Source of the DNA: Glandiceps talaboti
Taxonomy: Eukaryota; Hemichordata; Enteropneusta; Spengelidae
DNA: 64,000 nt
Direction of reading: 5' to 3'
Assembly (NCBI RefSeq): GCF_964340395.1
Contig: NC_135549.1
Coordinates: 16,144,342-16,208,341 of the forward strand
The stretch's first letter is position 1. The number at the start of each line of letters is the position of its first letter. Under the pieces are notes generated by a model. It was not told where the DNA came from. It saw only the letters and a list, made by a program, of their open reading frames with translations, and did no database searches. Shown here piece after piece: positions 41,045 to 54,540 of the stretch. The position numbers and the translations under genes were made by a program.

Positions 41045-43920
41045 GTTACATGTTACAGGTAACCTGGTATAATTATCAGAAATAAGATGAAACAGAATGC
41101 ACTGGTGACTCGTTCTTACTAATAGCAAACAAACATTAGTTAATGCTATGTAAGTAAAGATTCATGAAAAGAAAGCGCCTAAAGGCTAAGTCTTGTATTT
41201 CTATACAATATACCACAGTGACTGTTTTCTTCAAGTTGCCTTTACCTTCCGTTAGTCAGGCCCAAGAGACCTTCATGAAAGGTGTATCGATTGGTATATA
41301 ACGTACTTATAATACATTTGAGAACGAGGTACGTGGATGACTACAGCACCTGATATCGTTTACCTTTCAGGTAGACTTGAGTAATTACGGTCTTGCTAGA
41401 TATTGGATCATCCGTCAAGATGCTACTTGGACAGACTGGGGGTACATTCACCTTATGTCTGTGTAACTAATGATCCCCAATAACTAAAGAAGACAGTTAA
41501 AATTACAACATAGATCGTTTAATACACAAGTAATAATTTAAATTTCAAAGCGTTGCGGCGACTTTTTGTGCCATAAATTTCCATATGTCACGTACAAAAA
41601 AAATACATCTGTCCGTATACAATCTCTGAATTTAATTTCGTCAAAAGCGAATATTTGAATAAAGATTGTCTAACTACAATTCAAGGAAAACAAAGAAAAA
41701 CATCAGATTATACCTCTTTCCTGCAATTTTCATTCTCACTGTTTGTATTTTTTGTACATGAAAATGAAGGTCAAATCATAGATATAGAAAATTCTTACGG
41801 AGTGGATAAACTATTCTATACGACCATTTCGCAAATACTTTTCAAAAGACTGCTATAATTTGCACGACTAATGTCTAAAATCTAAAAATCTAAAAATAGA
41901 TTTATTTGATACGTCTAAAAATACGGAACGCGGCTATCATTCTGCTATACTGACGTCATGTTATAAGTTGGAAAACATTTTATAAAGATTCAAACTCAAT
42001 CAAAAAGGTCATCCATAACAGCTGTGTTCAAAGGCTTTCTAACCCACCCGATTGTGAATGAATGAATGAATGAATGATATGTCTGTGTTATACATTATTG
42101 AGTGACTAACAAAGCCGGTTTTCCAACTTGTCATGACTATGAAAGTACTTATTGATAGACACACGTCAGGCTAAATCTTTCCAACAATATCCGTTTTTCA
42201 TGCCGGGTTTAGCAAAGTTATTATCAATGGCTGCGTGTCCCAAATGATATAATAAGGTAGAGAATAAATAGGTTCCATTATATCACAGAAACGCACATTC
42301 AAACCTTTCACATCTACGCCCACTTAAGTCCAATTATCAAAGTGCAGGAAAAATTTCCCTCGTGCATTTTCCAATTACCGTTTTGGTCCAGTAGTTTAAG
42401 GATCTAATTTTCGTATAAGCTTCACCAAACGTGCACTTACAGGGAATTAACTGACCATGTAAACACGTCGGTAGAAATCGTCTCAGTAATACGGTCTTGA
42501 AGAGCATTTTCTTGCAAGCGCTATTAGAAGATCCATACCAAGAGCTAAAAGAGATCTGATTTCCAGCACCAATATCCCAGCTTCGTTCTCCTAACCACGA
42601 GCACACAAACATCAATAAATGATTTCAAACAACTTTTTCCTTATCCCAATTAAGGAGTCCATATCAGTCCTGTCAAACATGAAAACGTGATATAAAACAA
42701 ATTAATGATGACTCTCAAATCCGCTTAAGATATTCTTTGGGCTGTTGGAATATCAATGCATTTTAATGATATATAAGAGTTAAGAAATCGTTGTGACTCA
42801 TGTCTGAATTCATTATATGATACTAACGGTAACAATCAAATATATGTTTCCTGACAATAACAACATGTTGGATGATTTAAGTCATGTCTTTTAGGAAACG
42901 GACAGGCAATGTCTTGAATACCCATCCGTAGATAAAGTAACAATCATTGTATGTAACATCGCAACATTCGAAGCCATTTCACTAAAGATAATAAGATTTT
43001 ATTTTTCGATATAATTCTTCTAATAGTTCTCTTGGGCTATAAAGATGCAAACACTATTCGTAAATTCAGCCCATTTTGATAAATTGATAAGTAGTACAAT
43101 ATTTTTTCAAAAACCACTGTCGTAAACAGGATGAATGGATCATATTAGTGTTGCGTCAAATATAGCCAAGAGCCTTATCGACGTTTTTGATTCTGACAAA
43201 TCCAAGTACTTATTTATAATAAGTGCTGCATATATTGGAAAATAGGTTTGATAAGCGATTGCCTAACATGTCACTACAAATGCCAAAAGTACAAAGTACC
43301 TCTTATTTTAAGTTATAGATCTTTGCTTTATGCATAATGTGGAGAATAGAGCATTCTTTTAAGGATTGGAGATTCACTTTGAATACTGAATACTGAATCT
43401 TTTCTTTTTCAATTAGAAACAATGGCATAATTATACAACTAACTCATATGCCAGGCATTCGAGTATGCATACATGAACAGTATATATGATTCTAATCACA
43501 TTTGTGGACGAGTACTTTCTCCTTGCGTATTGTGCTTTAATACCCCTTTTAGGGTAAATACACTACTTAGGCGGAACTGGTTAAGTGCTCTAGCTGCTCT
43601 AGAATGGTTCATTGGTGAACAATCTCAAAGAATCTACACGACTCTAGAGATAGATAGTTTAGATGCTTTTAGTTGTATTGCCCACGTTCTAGAGTCACTT
43701 TACATAATGATAGCAGGAATATATATTGAATGCATGTATACTCTATACAGATAGCTTGGCATTAGGCTCATGATGAGAATTTGAAATCATCTATATTGAA
43801 AGATGTAAAAGTAAGCTTTTGTACGAGACACAGCCCCATTCCCCTATTACTTTCTTTGTACATGACTAATGAATGTGATGGACCTATTTTTTCAACTTTT
43901 GAACCAAAAAGTAAAACTAA
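41045..43920. other. No gene recognised
   Basis: Includes a short GAAT tract at 42055-42077. Frames at 42337-42615 (minus) and 43473-43754 (plus) were considered and not called. Confidence 0.5.
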
Positions 43921-44284
43921 GGCCAAAAAGATTGTGTGGTTCCGATTATGTTCAATTTTAGAATAGGTGGGGTATGTAGATTTGTTTTATAAAACATTTT
44001 TTTCATGTGTGAGTGTCTAGTTCAATTAGTTATGTTTTCCATTGTTTTCCATATGGTTTCTGCGTTATTGGTTTCTTCCCAGTCGCTGTACACGCAGATT
44101 GGAAGAACAGTTTTATAATGTCTTTTTAAGTTGATGTCAGTTTCCTCATCCACTGTATTTCTCGAGACTTCACAATTTTCGCGATTTTATTTTATTTTTT
44201 GTCGAATACGTAAAAAAGAAGGTTTAGGGTCGGCAGTGAAAAAACTAGGCGTAACCGGAACTAAACGTTTTGTTTTTTTAGGCC
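43921..44284 (+). mobile_element. MITE-like family M, copy 1
   Basis: This 364-bp segment is the reverse complement of 53395-53749 over its whole length, with many substitutions. It has imperfect terminal inverted repeats: GGCCAAAAAG...GGTTCCGATTA at the left, and GGCCTAAAAA...AGTTCCGGTTAC reading inward from the right. TAA stands next to both GGCC ends (CTAA|GGCC, GGCC|TAAG), possibly a target-site duplication. It has no coding capacity. Confidence 0.78.
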
Positions 44285-45095
44285 TAAGCGTGAAATATAA
44301 CAAATACTAACAGAAATCTCCTATATAAGACTGGTAAGAGGACAGATTCTTGAATAACATGTTTTATTATTCCTAAGGTACTGTAAAAATAAAAGAACAT
44401 TTGGAAATAGTGAATTTACACCAAATACGAGGGTCAGGCTAGACTAGTTGTAAGCTATTTCTTGACTCCCCATTTACCCTTCTTTCTTTTGTTTTCTGTT
44501 ACCATTATTTTGTAATCATTTAACATGTTTGGGTAAGTGAACCACTTAAACAATATTCAGTAAAACGTGATACATATGTGAACATCAAAAGTAATGCTTG
44601 TGTTTCTTTTCCTTGTTGTGTACTACCTGAATGGAGTTCCTATGTGTTATAATATTTTAGTCATGACATGTATTAAATTGTCGTGTAACTGCAAATTTGG
44701 CAGCAGTTCACTGCACTACAATATCAACATCACCCTACAAAAAAGGCACATGTTTTCCCCCTGTTCTGTGAACCACTCTAAAGAAAACCCAAAACAATTT
44801 GGCCACACTTGTATACTTGCAATATGCAGACAATAGCTTGATGTTGGCGATTAGCCCTAAAAGTCAAAGTCAGGTTCTAAGATCAATGTATTACAAGAAC
44901 GCTTGCACCTAATGATATGAAGTAGAGTGGAGACAGTTATAGTTTTTGAGTTGTACTGTATATTATCTTATGTTACTACAAATATTTGATATGAACGCGT
45001 GTATTTATTTCCCTTTGTCTGTATTTATAATACTTGTAAATAAAATACAAACTAAATTAGCAACATTTGAATACTAGTAAACGAAGTATCTGCAA
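44285..45095. other. No gene recognised
   Basis: AT-rich. The 80-codon frame at 44594-44836 is unlike known proteins. Confidence 0.5.
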
Positions 45096-45468
45096 TATGC
45101 AACATATGGCTTGATTTTGATAACTGACCATGAAGGTCAAAATCGAGGTCAAATGCCAACGTCTTAAAAGAAGGCTGCTTACACCTGCTAACATGGAAGA
45201 AGACACCAGAATAGAGTCTCTCTGTTAAGGTTATGCACTAATTTGTGAGTTTTCACAAATGTGGCCGTCATTTGGTCAAATGTACATAAATTATATCGAA
45301 AAACAAACTGACGCGCATATGTCGCATATATAATGTCATCTTTGTGCCAAATTTGAAAGAAATCAGCCATTGCATGTCAGTGATATAGATAATATATGAA
45401 TGGACGCGCGCACCAAGGGGTCCTTTGTAATAGCTCCGGCGCACCACCCAAAGTAGGGATAACATGTT
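45096..45468 (+). repeat. Diverged dispersed repeat, family D1, copy 2
   Basis: Counterpart of 268-655, same orientation. Shared landmarks are 'ttgattttgata', paired AGGTCA motifs (45133-45151), 'tttgtgccaaatttgaaagaaatcag' split over 45339-45365, 'ggacgcgcgcac' and the 'taatagctcc' end. Here it does not run into a microsatellite. Confidence 0.6.
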
Positions 45469-46398
45469 GTATAATGCAGGATACAAATATCGACTGGAAA
45501 AAGGGTGGAAAACAATTTTCGTTAAGAGGAGTAGGTTGAATTTGAATGCACTGTGTATTACGAAAAATTGTAATTTAGCACTGCAAAAAGTAGCACGCTT
45601 TGGAAAAATGATCAAAAGCAATTTATTCTAACAATTACTTAGGAACATCCAAAAGGCATTACATGTCAGAGTCTAGTTCAATAGAACCCATTTGTGATAT
45701 TGAAATATTCATTACACACTACAGAAAGAGGCTATATTTTCATACTCGGGGGGTATTACATTTTCGAAGCAGCTGCTACGGTCAATGATATACGTGTAAG
45801 GCTCCGATAGCTCGATAATATATATTTGACAAATCAGCCATGGAGAAAATGATATGCTCTAATAGAACATGTATCTATTCAAACGTCCAAAACTAAAGAG
45901 GTTGCTCGTTATTTTAGGTTAACTTACAGACAGGGTATCACATAAAGTTAACGTTAGAAAAATAAGAATATGACGAATATATCCCTATCAATTTATCAAC
46001 CCCTCCTACCAAGATTTAAAAGGGCCACTACTAATTTTCTGACCTGTTGGACAGTATAGTCGTGCTTTTAAAACTGCCCTCGTACACTATCGAAGTTAAC
46101 GTTTGGTGTGCACTGGTTCTGAAACTCAACAAGAATAGATTTGATCATTCGTAACCGACATTTTGGCGCAAACAATTGCTTCAAACGTTAATTTATTACC
46201 CTTCACCTTAATCTGGATTATCGTAACGGACAGTTCGTAATAACAGACACACAGATTTCCATGTGACATTAGCATCAAAATTGACTTGTCATAACAGACC
46301 GATTGGCGAAGTGGTTACACAGAACTTCGTATGTACGTAGACAGGTTAAAACAGACCGTTCGGTACGTGGCATTACATAAAGCTTAAATGATATATAT
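45469..46398. other. No gene recognised
   Basis: Non-coding by inspection. Confidence 0.5.
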
Positions 46399-46573
46399 AA
46401 TAAAACTGTTGGTTTTTATATTAGGGCTTCCCCACTTTGTTTGCAATTATTACCCCTGGCACGGATCTAGCGGCGCAACGGCCCTTTATACTTTCTCAAC
46501 TCCCTGAGCAGCATACAATCCATTGCTGCAGCTTTATAAGCGCATAGGATTAAAGCATTCACATTGCAACCTC
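46399..46573 (-). mobile_element. tRNA-derived SINE, 5'-truncated copy
   Basis: Reverse complement of the body and tail of the SINE at 30935-31288: 'gcaatgtgaatgctttaatc', 'gcttata', 'aatggattgtatgctgc', 'aagtataaagggccgttg', 'tgccaggggtaataat'. The tRNA-like head is missing and the 'ctttgagcac' part is eroded. Confidence 0.8.
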
Positions 46574-49500
46574 ACATGTTACAAACCTGTTCTTGGGGGA
46601 GGGTGATATTTTGCATTATAATGTTGGGGAGGGTCACATTTTACAGTTCATAGTTTGGTGACCAAATTGAAGATTCACTTATTGTCAATTTGTTTTGTGT
46701 GTTTTGAGATATAAAAGTGAGATGAGCACCCAACATTTATTTTTACGAGTACTTTACATGTCAAAGTACAAATACATATATTGCAAGAAAATTGTTTAAT
46801 AAAACGATGCATTTTATTGAGTGTACCATCTCACCTTATCACTCAAACTGTCCGTGAATGGTGTTGTTAAACTATCTACACATGATTAACCGTTATAGTA
46901 AGCGGTGCCAATTTTATCACTCTTTTATTGAAGAAATGCATTGTATAGCCTTTCAAATCTGTACTGGACATTGGCATTCTCCCTCTTCGTTTCAAAATTA
47001 AACAATAAACAAATAAATATCATTAAATAGAACAAGAAATATAAATTATTTCTGCTATATACAATATGAATCTCATACTGGCATAACTCTTTTAGTGTAT
47101 GTCACTTTTTTGGTACAAATATTGCTTTCTAATACAGTCAAAATCATTTAATTTGTATGTATACATATAATGGGAAGATTGATTAACGTTCAATATATGC
47201 AATCGTCATGGGAAGGGTCATGTTTTACAAAATGGGACAAAGGGGAGGGTCACCTTTCACAAGTGGAGAATAGGGGAGAATCTTTTTTTTCTTAACAGAC
47301 CCTGCGTGATTTCCTCCGCCCAACCCTCTAAATACTGAAGGCTCCCTTACATAGAATTGTTTATAGTATATAGTATTACTGTAGACCAATCGAAACAGAC
47401 CATTCAGCACACAGCTTTACAGAGAACGTAAAATATGTATTACCAAATACTGGTTGTAACACATTATGTCACATATGGTTGTATGGAACGTAACCCTATT
47501 ACCATTGGCCTTATATGATATAGACCACAGACTGGCTAACAGTTCATGTTGATTAACGTACATTTATGTGATGCTAAAAGGTATTTTGACATCGCTTTAA
47601 TGTTATTAGTTTATAGGTTCCTAAGCCTATTAACTCCTAGTTAATCTGGTCCCATGTATCCTGCTTAATAGGTAATTTCCTTACTTATTGTCATGTCGGT
47701 ATTAGGAGAGACTGTATACCTCCATGCTATGTTCAAGCCATTAATAAATATACAAGTTATTGCAATTTACTACAGATTGACGCTTAAATATTGTATCTAT
47801 GGCAACACTAAGATAACCTAGAATAACGAAAGTCAATGCAGCAACATTTTCGCTTTTGAAAAAGCGCAAAGCTTGAAATACCACAAAGAGAGAGGCTTGA
47901 GTCTCTGTTTATAGCATTGGCATAGAAACAATGGCAAATTCACAAAAACTATTCATAGTATGACCAATTCACATACTCCGATATGTTAATACTTAGTACA
48001 TGATTGAGAGTTAAGTCAACGATCAGAAAAAGATTTCATGAACAAATGTTTGGGTTATGTATCAGACAACCTTACTGGAGACATACAAGCCATAGTTTAT
48101 CGATTCAATAAACTGTTTTGCGCTTCAGTTCAGAACCCCTGAATTCAGTCAATTTGTATACATATTCAGCCTTCACTACAACGACTCTGGGTTCATACAG
48201 CGTGAACACTAGCCTTCGAAAATAAAATACATTTCATATAATTTAACATAATATTGTAAATTAATCTAATAACACAAAGAAACAGCCACAGGAAAATAAA
48301 AACCGTAATAACTCCCTCCTTTGGAAAAAAATGGCCTTTTCAACCGATTTTCTGATGTTTAAATTGTGTATTCTACACTCGAGTCCCAATGGTTTTGAAG
48401 TACGTAATAGCTTATCAGAACATTATTTATTGATAAGTCTTCTCAAAACTGCTTTCGGCAGATGAATGAAGGTAGCCAGAATGGTGCACGGATGAATAGG
48501 TGAATGCATAGACGGAATTGATGAAATTAGTTCATGAAAACGATCGAACAGATAGAGGTGTCTAAAATAATCACAGGTGGGTGGATAGATGGATGCGTAG
48601 GTGTTTGGATTGGTGAACGAATTACTTCTATGCGAATTCACCAAATTTATGTTAGTCCTGTCGAATACACATGCTTACGTTGCATGTATGTGTTGATCTT
48701 GTCTGTAATCTTCTAATTTGTGAAGTCATTACGGTACTAAACATCTATATTTCATAAGCCATGCTAGGCATCACGTGACTTGTCTACTCTTCTGCCATCG
48801 TTCGGTCGATGGAATTATACTCTGAATGGAACTTTCAGCAGTCACGAATTCTTTGATGAACAAAGCTACACTACAAAATATGGCAATTTCAATGACAGCT
48901 AAAATTTAAGTCTAAATTAGATGTATAGCTATTTCTATGTGAAAATCTATTACCGTCCGTACATAATAATCAATCACAAGTATTCAATAGCATAACATTT
49001 TCATTGGAATCGAACACTAGGGTTAGTTTCAATGATTGGCTTGATTACTGATGTCTAAGTGTCACTCAAGAAACGCCATAACAATTTAGAGTGCTCATCT
49101 CAGCTTGAGAAGGAAATTGCAACCAAGCTCAGCAAGCACAACGTGGCCATAAGAATTCAACCTTTCGTATTGGTAAAGTAAAATCGTAGTCCCATAATAA
49201 TGATATTAACTTCATTCATGTTATCATGTAATTTTCCTATTAACCGGAACATCTTGAGCTGCTTTTTAGATTTTAAAATGTCTTGTCTGTATACATGGTT
49301 GATGCAATCACTGTTCGTTTATCATAGATAGTTTTGGGGCAGAGACGATTGAATATGCAACAGAACCTGGGAACAAAGCCAATGTAAATATCCCTGTCTG
49401 TTCCAGATGTCCCAAATTCCCATGAACTCGCTGACCTAAAATGCATTCCCTGTGGCAATGTAATCACAAGTGCATGGTTAACTCAGTAGGGCTCCTTCGT

Positions 49501-49924
49501 GACTATTAGCTTGTCTTCGTCATGATTGCACGGTATCTACTATCATTAGAGGCATATAGGTATAATATCAAGATATGGCACGTTTTGAAGAATTACAGGA
49601 AAGTCATTTCAAATATTACTAACAGCATTCAAATGGCATGGCTTAAGAAGGCAAGTTTCCACGAAAATCCGATTATGTTGTAAAAGGCACTTTATAATAT
49701 TATATAATATCATCTTCGATCTTTCCTCAGGTGTCAGTGACTCTCAAATAAGTCATGGTTGCAATGAAATCGGGGAAACTATGCGATCATTATTTCTCTA
49801 TAATTAACATAAACATCCTTGTCGACATTTTGTACAGTTCAAAAATTGTATCGAATATACTTTACCACAACAACAAGAAAGAGAATATGCTACGAAATGA
49901 GTTATGACAAAACAAACAACACTG
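46574..49924. other. No gene; GGGGAGGGTCA repeat fragments
   Basis: Units of about 30 bp starting GGGGAGGGT(C/G)A and containing 'ttttaca' or similar recur at 46594-46660 and 47210-47280. They may be two parts of one interrupted element. Degenerate GGAT-type repeats lie at 48465-48610. No protein gene recognised. Confidence 0.5.
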
Positions 49925-49981
49925 ATATTATATTATATTATATTATATTATATTATATTATATTATATTATATTATATTAT
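49925..49981. repeat. ATATT pentanucleotide microsatellite
   Basis: About eleven pure 5-bp units. Confidence 0.97.
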
Positions 49982-50760
49982 ACATAAATCGTACCAGCCC
50001 AAATTTGTATTATCTGCATGTTCGGTCCATGGATATGGATTAGTTCCTAGGAACTATTTCCATGGCCCTCACCAGAAATGTTCTGCCCGTATTAAACACA
50101 TTACCATCTTTCTGATGGAAAGGATTTCCATTCTAATAATAATAATAATAATAATGCAATAATCAAAAGACCGAGTTTTTCTTAAAATGTTTGATGGTTG
50201 GATCATGAAGAGAATCGTAACCAAAAATGGTGTCTGTGTTACCTAAGCGCTTTTTTTAATCATGATTTAACAACAGTTTTGTCATACCTTGGTCACAAAT
50301 TGTACCAAGGATTTAACATTATGCGATTTTTCAAGCCGGCAGTCTCATTCTTAAGTACTTACTGCAATATATGCCCTTACGACTTGCGACTTAATCTTCA
50401 TCTCTTATTCGTTTACCAATCCATATTCCAAATCCAAACCTCCTTTATAAACAGAATTGCCATTACAAATAAAAGACGACATTTCGTTTTTTAAGAAGCT
50501 TTATTGCCAACGTGTCACCTACAGCTAATCTAAAACACGATTTCAGGGGAGTTGTATTTAATGTTCCCTGGGCATCACTTATAAGAGCGTCCTGTCTATC
50601 ATACTAAAGATGTTTAGAAATCGAAAAGTACAGTCGGAGCTCAGAGCCTCGTTCAAGTAACCAGAGACACTAATGGTATCGAGTGCTTTGCCAGCGCGGC
50701 CTTAGGGAGCCGTAATTAATGTACGTACGGCCTGAGGAGATACGGAGAACATTGACGTGA

Positions 50761-50834
50761 AAAACCAAAAAGATGAGTAATTCCCCCTTCCCGCCTTGGG
50801 GGGAGGGGGGGGGGTTACTCATTGTTTTGGTTTT
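50761..50834. repeat. G-rich palindrome
   Basis: AAAACCAAAAAGATGAGTAA (50761-50780) pairs with 50815-50834 at 18 of 20 positions. Between them, a C-rich block (TTCCCCCTTCCC) faces a G-run of more than ten, so the stem can extend nearly to the tip. Confidence 0.85.
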
Positions 50835-51495
50835 GAGTGATGTCCCCCTCCCGCACTGACATTTTTTTTAAAAATAAGGACATGTAGGAGGCCATTTACC
50901 GACATAAAATATCAAACTATACACATGATTTATAGCAGAATACGTGTCACTGAATATTTATATATAATCCTCCGAAATCATTGTAGTTTTATGTCGTAAT
51001 ACTCCGAGTATGATTATGTGGACTAAATACAAATTCGAATTCTTAGTCCACGGAATCATACGATTCATACACCATTCTAAGAAAGTGAACAAATTAAATA
51101 AATTATTTATCAACAGCAAGGCGGATGAATTGACATTTAATTGACCTTTAGCAACAATAGCTCTGTCATTCGTTGTAATAGTTCAAAATAGGGATGGCAA
51201 CTTCTAACAGTTATTCAGTCTGTATTCAATTGATAACATCATTAAACATTCTGGAGAACATAACAATGAATATATAGTCCTGATGTTGTGTTGCAATTTT
51301 TGGCGAGGTAAGGATGACATCATAATACAAGTACTACACGTTTAGCATCATCTAAATATTGATAAATACAATTGAACTTAATATTCTAAAGCTTTGAATA
51401 AACATTCACATTAGACAATTTATCTAATTCAGAATGCACAGTGCGAATAATGCTAAACGTAGGTTAATAACACATCTAAAGCTATCAATTCGTTA

Positions 51496-51531
51496 GTTAT
51501 TGTTATTATTATTATTATTATTATTATTGTT

Positions 51532-51562
<31 letters not shown>
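51496..51562. repeat. ATT then GTT trinucleotide microsatellite
   Basis: About ten ATT-type units with GTT interruptions, followed by about ten pure GTT units. Confidence 0.96.
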
Positions 51563-52689
51563 ATGATCACACACCCTTTCGTCCAACTATCACTGCCTCT
51601 AGCTCTCGTTAATTAATTGCTGAATAGCTTATTGTATTATTAATGAGTATCATCTGCCTATGTTTCTTCTTTAAAGGCTGAAGAATATTCAATTCAAAAT
51701 CCCAACATGGGCGAATCACGCAGGGGTAATGCCATCTGAAACAATGGCCTATGAATTGGTCATTTTGGTTAAAAACATTGTAACATTACTGTTTACAATA
51801 CTAATTGATTAGTATTTATTATCACATTTCTCATGATGCAACATTCAACATGGTGGGTTTGCCTGTTCCTTGACAGTTTTAAAGTAAATTAAAATTGAGG
51901 TTTTGGTTCTCAGGCAACATAGATTTCTACCTTGTCCTTAAGCCATTAAAGGCTTACCCTACAGTCCCCCATGGCCAGTGTAAGGAGAGTCTTTCAGGAG
52001 ACCTTTTAGTTCATAGAAATATATAGTAGGTTTTCGAAGTCATTTGTAATGCAAGGCATTGCACCTATTAATACTCAGCGCTCTCTAAGAGTTTACTCTT
52101 TTTTCTGGGGTCAGATAACTCAGGAGTCTTGAAGACATTTTAGTGTCATTACCACACTAGTACTGTAATGACTTATTCGATAACCATTGCACTCTGTCTG
52201 TGACTGGAATACTTCTAATTTTCTCTCGTTTCTTGATAATTTACCAGATACCAAACGAAATATGATTAGCATACGAGTAAAGGCTAACAAACACAAAATG
52301 AATAAATAAGTGAATTTAATGATAATAACATCTGATTTCATACCACTCACATTTCTCTGGATACAGCATTTCTACGTAAAACAATAACCTTCAAATTCTA
52401 TCCACGCACACGTGATACTATACTCCAATAACGCGTAGGATGAACATCTGTAACTTGCAAGTACACATAGCATATAAAGTCTTGTGTGTACGATTGAAAG
52501 GTTTCCTGTTCTAGAACAAGTCTAGATTGATTGATAGATTAATATACAACTGATCACCAGCCTCGTTTCTTCATTATTGAATGTAGCATTGATATTGATA
52601 TTGATCCCTCGTAATTTAAAACGATATACGATATTTCTCAATAAACGTCTGTCTGTTGTGTTGGTACTTTATATAAGATTATGTCGTTT

Positions 52690-52950
52690 TATCTGTCCTT
52701 GAACTCTGAAAGTCCCTTCTATTGAAATTGAAATGTTATCACGATTTAATAAAAAGTTCATTCGAACACCAACATCTTACATATTTAACATGATGTTTTA
52801 ATACTCAAATGTTTTAGTCCTATATCTGTGTTGATCTCTGAAATCCCCTTCTATTGTGAGTCCTATCTATTTACTTACAATTTAATCATGTTTATTCGAA
52901 TATTAACGTCATACAGGTTACACTCGATGTACGTTTCATTAAGTCCATCC
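52690..52950 (+). repeat. Diverged tandem duplication, about 132 bp
   Basis: 'ga(a/t)ctctgaaa(g)tccc(c)ttctattg' at 52701 and 52833, 'atttaat(aa/ca)' and 'ttcattcgaacaccaac' versus 'ttattcgaatattaac' recur in the same order with period near 132 bp. Confidence 0.65.
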
Positions 52951-53394
52951 CAGTCTTTGGAGACTTAGATCAAAATGATTGAACTCTCTCTCTCTCTTCA
53001 GACTCTGATCAATCGTACTTTCATTGTGATCATTGGATAAGCTCGTGAGACAGACGGCTTTGCTGTTGTAAGATGATAGTAAAGCAAATTTATGTTCTGC
53101 TCTAGATATTATCACACAAATGCAAGGAATTGAAATATCTTATAACTTGTATGCGCATCTTTGGCTCCCATTGTAAAAGATCGTTAATTCCCAAAGATCA
53201 CCATTCCTATACTTTTTGTCGACCTCTTGAAATATTGCACCTAAGGCATACCGGTTTAACCTGTAATGGATGCGTGCATGGAAAGTTTCATACCAATTTC
53301 CTTGTATCTATGATGACATTACGTATCTCCTTGCATTTCGCGGTAGTTCAAGGATAGTTACTTTTTTCCTATATCCTATATGCCTGCCCACTAA

Positions 53395-53749
53395 GGCCTA
53401 AAACGAATTGTTTGGTTCCGGTTACCCGATTCCACCTAGTTTTTCGCTTTCGAGAAAAAATAAAATAAAACTGCGAACATTTTGAAGTCTCCTGAGAAAT
53501 AGTGAATGCGGAAACTCACATCAACTTAAAAAGACAATATAAAACTGTTCTTCCAATCTGTAATGGATGTACATCTGATGGGAAGAAACAAATAACACAT
53601 AGGCCATATGGAAAACAACGAAAAACATAAGTACATGAACTGGACACTCACACATAAAAAATTAAAATAAAATAAAAAAATCTACCAAGTACCTATCCTA
53701 CCTATTCTAAAATTGAGCGTAATCGGAAACACACAATTTTGATTGGGCC
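53395..53749 (-). mobile_element. MITE-like family M, copy 2
   Basis: Inverted counterpart of 43921-44284 (355 bp). It begins GGCC after CTAA and ends GGCC, with the same imperfect terminal inverted repeats containing a 'gg(t)ttccg(g)tta'-type core. Confidence 0.78.
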
Positions 53750-54540
53750 AAAGGGAAATGTACTTGAGTTATTTCCATCAGTTAAATATATGGATTACAA
53801 AGAAGATTAATAACCTTTTTTCGTGTATTGATTTAAACGCAAAGTTTAATTGGATTACATAGATTTGATAGTGGTGGGTTCCAAAACTTAGAATAGAACT
53901 ATAACTGTAGTGTGTGTGTTCTAACTTTACTTAAATGGCAAGGTTCGTACATGCCAATTCTTTATGTTCAATCAATAATGAATCAATTACACATTCAATT
54001 GATTATAACCTGTAAGAGAAAACGTGTTAACATAAAACTGCCTGGTAAGTAATTATAATAGGCTGTAAAAGTATATGTACGGACAATTTAAAACAACGTG
54101 GTATTTACATGTTTGTAAATTTACCCATTATTTGTAGAACAAAATACCTCCTAAAAAAGCACAAACAAAGAAAATAAATACCTCCTGTGTTGCAAGAAGG
54201 ATGTGAAGTCAATAAAACGAATGAATTTATACACTTCGTAACTATTAACAGTGAAAACAAGAATGAATGGTGCCGATTCAATGGACAATTAATTGTGTCT
54301 CTCAGAACTAACATATTTATCAGCAACTTATAACATACTTAATGGAGTTCAACACCTTGCTCTTAATTCATCACTAGTGTTACACAATGATGTCGTAAAT
54401 TGTTCCTGTTAGACACAGGCTAATACAGATTTATGACTTTGATCTAATTAATATGTCGTCGCGCAGAAATAAATCACGCACTGCACATCTCTTGAAAGAC
54501 ATCCCCATAAATTGTAACCACTACCGTTCTAGAGTGGACA
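53750..54540. other. No gene recognised
   Basis: AT-rich non-coding DNA. Confidence 0.5.

Larger units (their letters stand above)
49982..53394. other. No gene recognised
   Basis: Contains an AAT tract at 50134-50155 and the separately listed palindrome, ATT/GTT tract and 132-bp duplication. The 98-codon frame at 50198-50494 is not recognisable. Confidence 0.5.

Noticed and set aside
42337-42612. Minus-strand frame with a faint C-type-lectin-like look (W..., then ISFSSWYG)
   Set aside because: The resemblance covers fewer than 30 residues, the expected cysteine spacing and calcium-site motifs are absent, and no splice-bounded neighbour was found.
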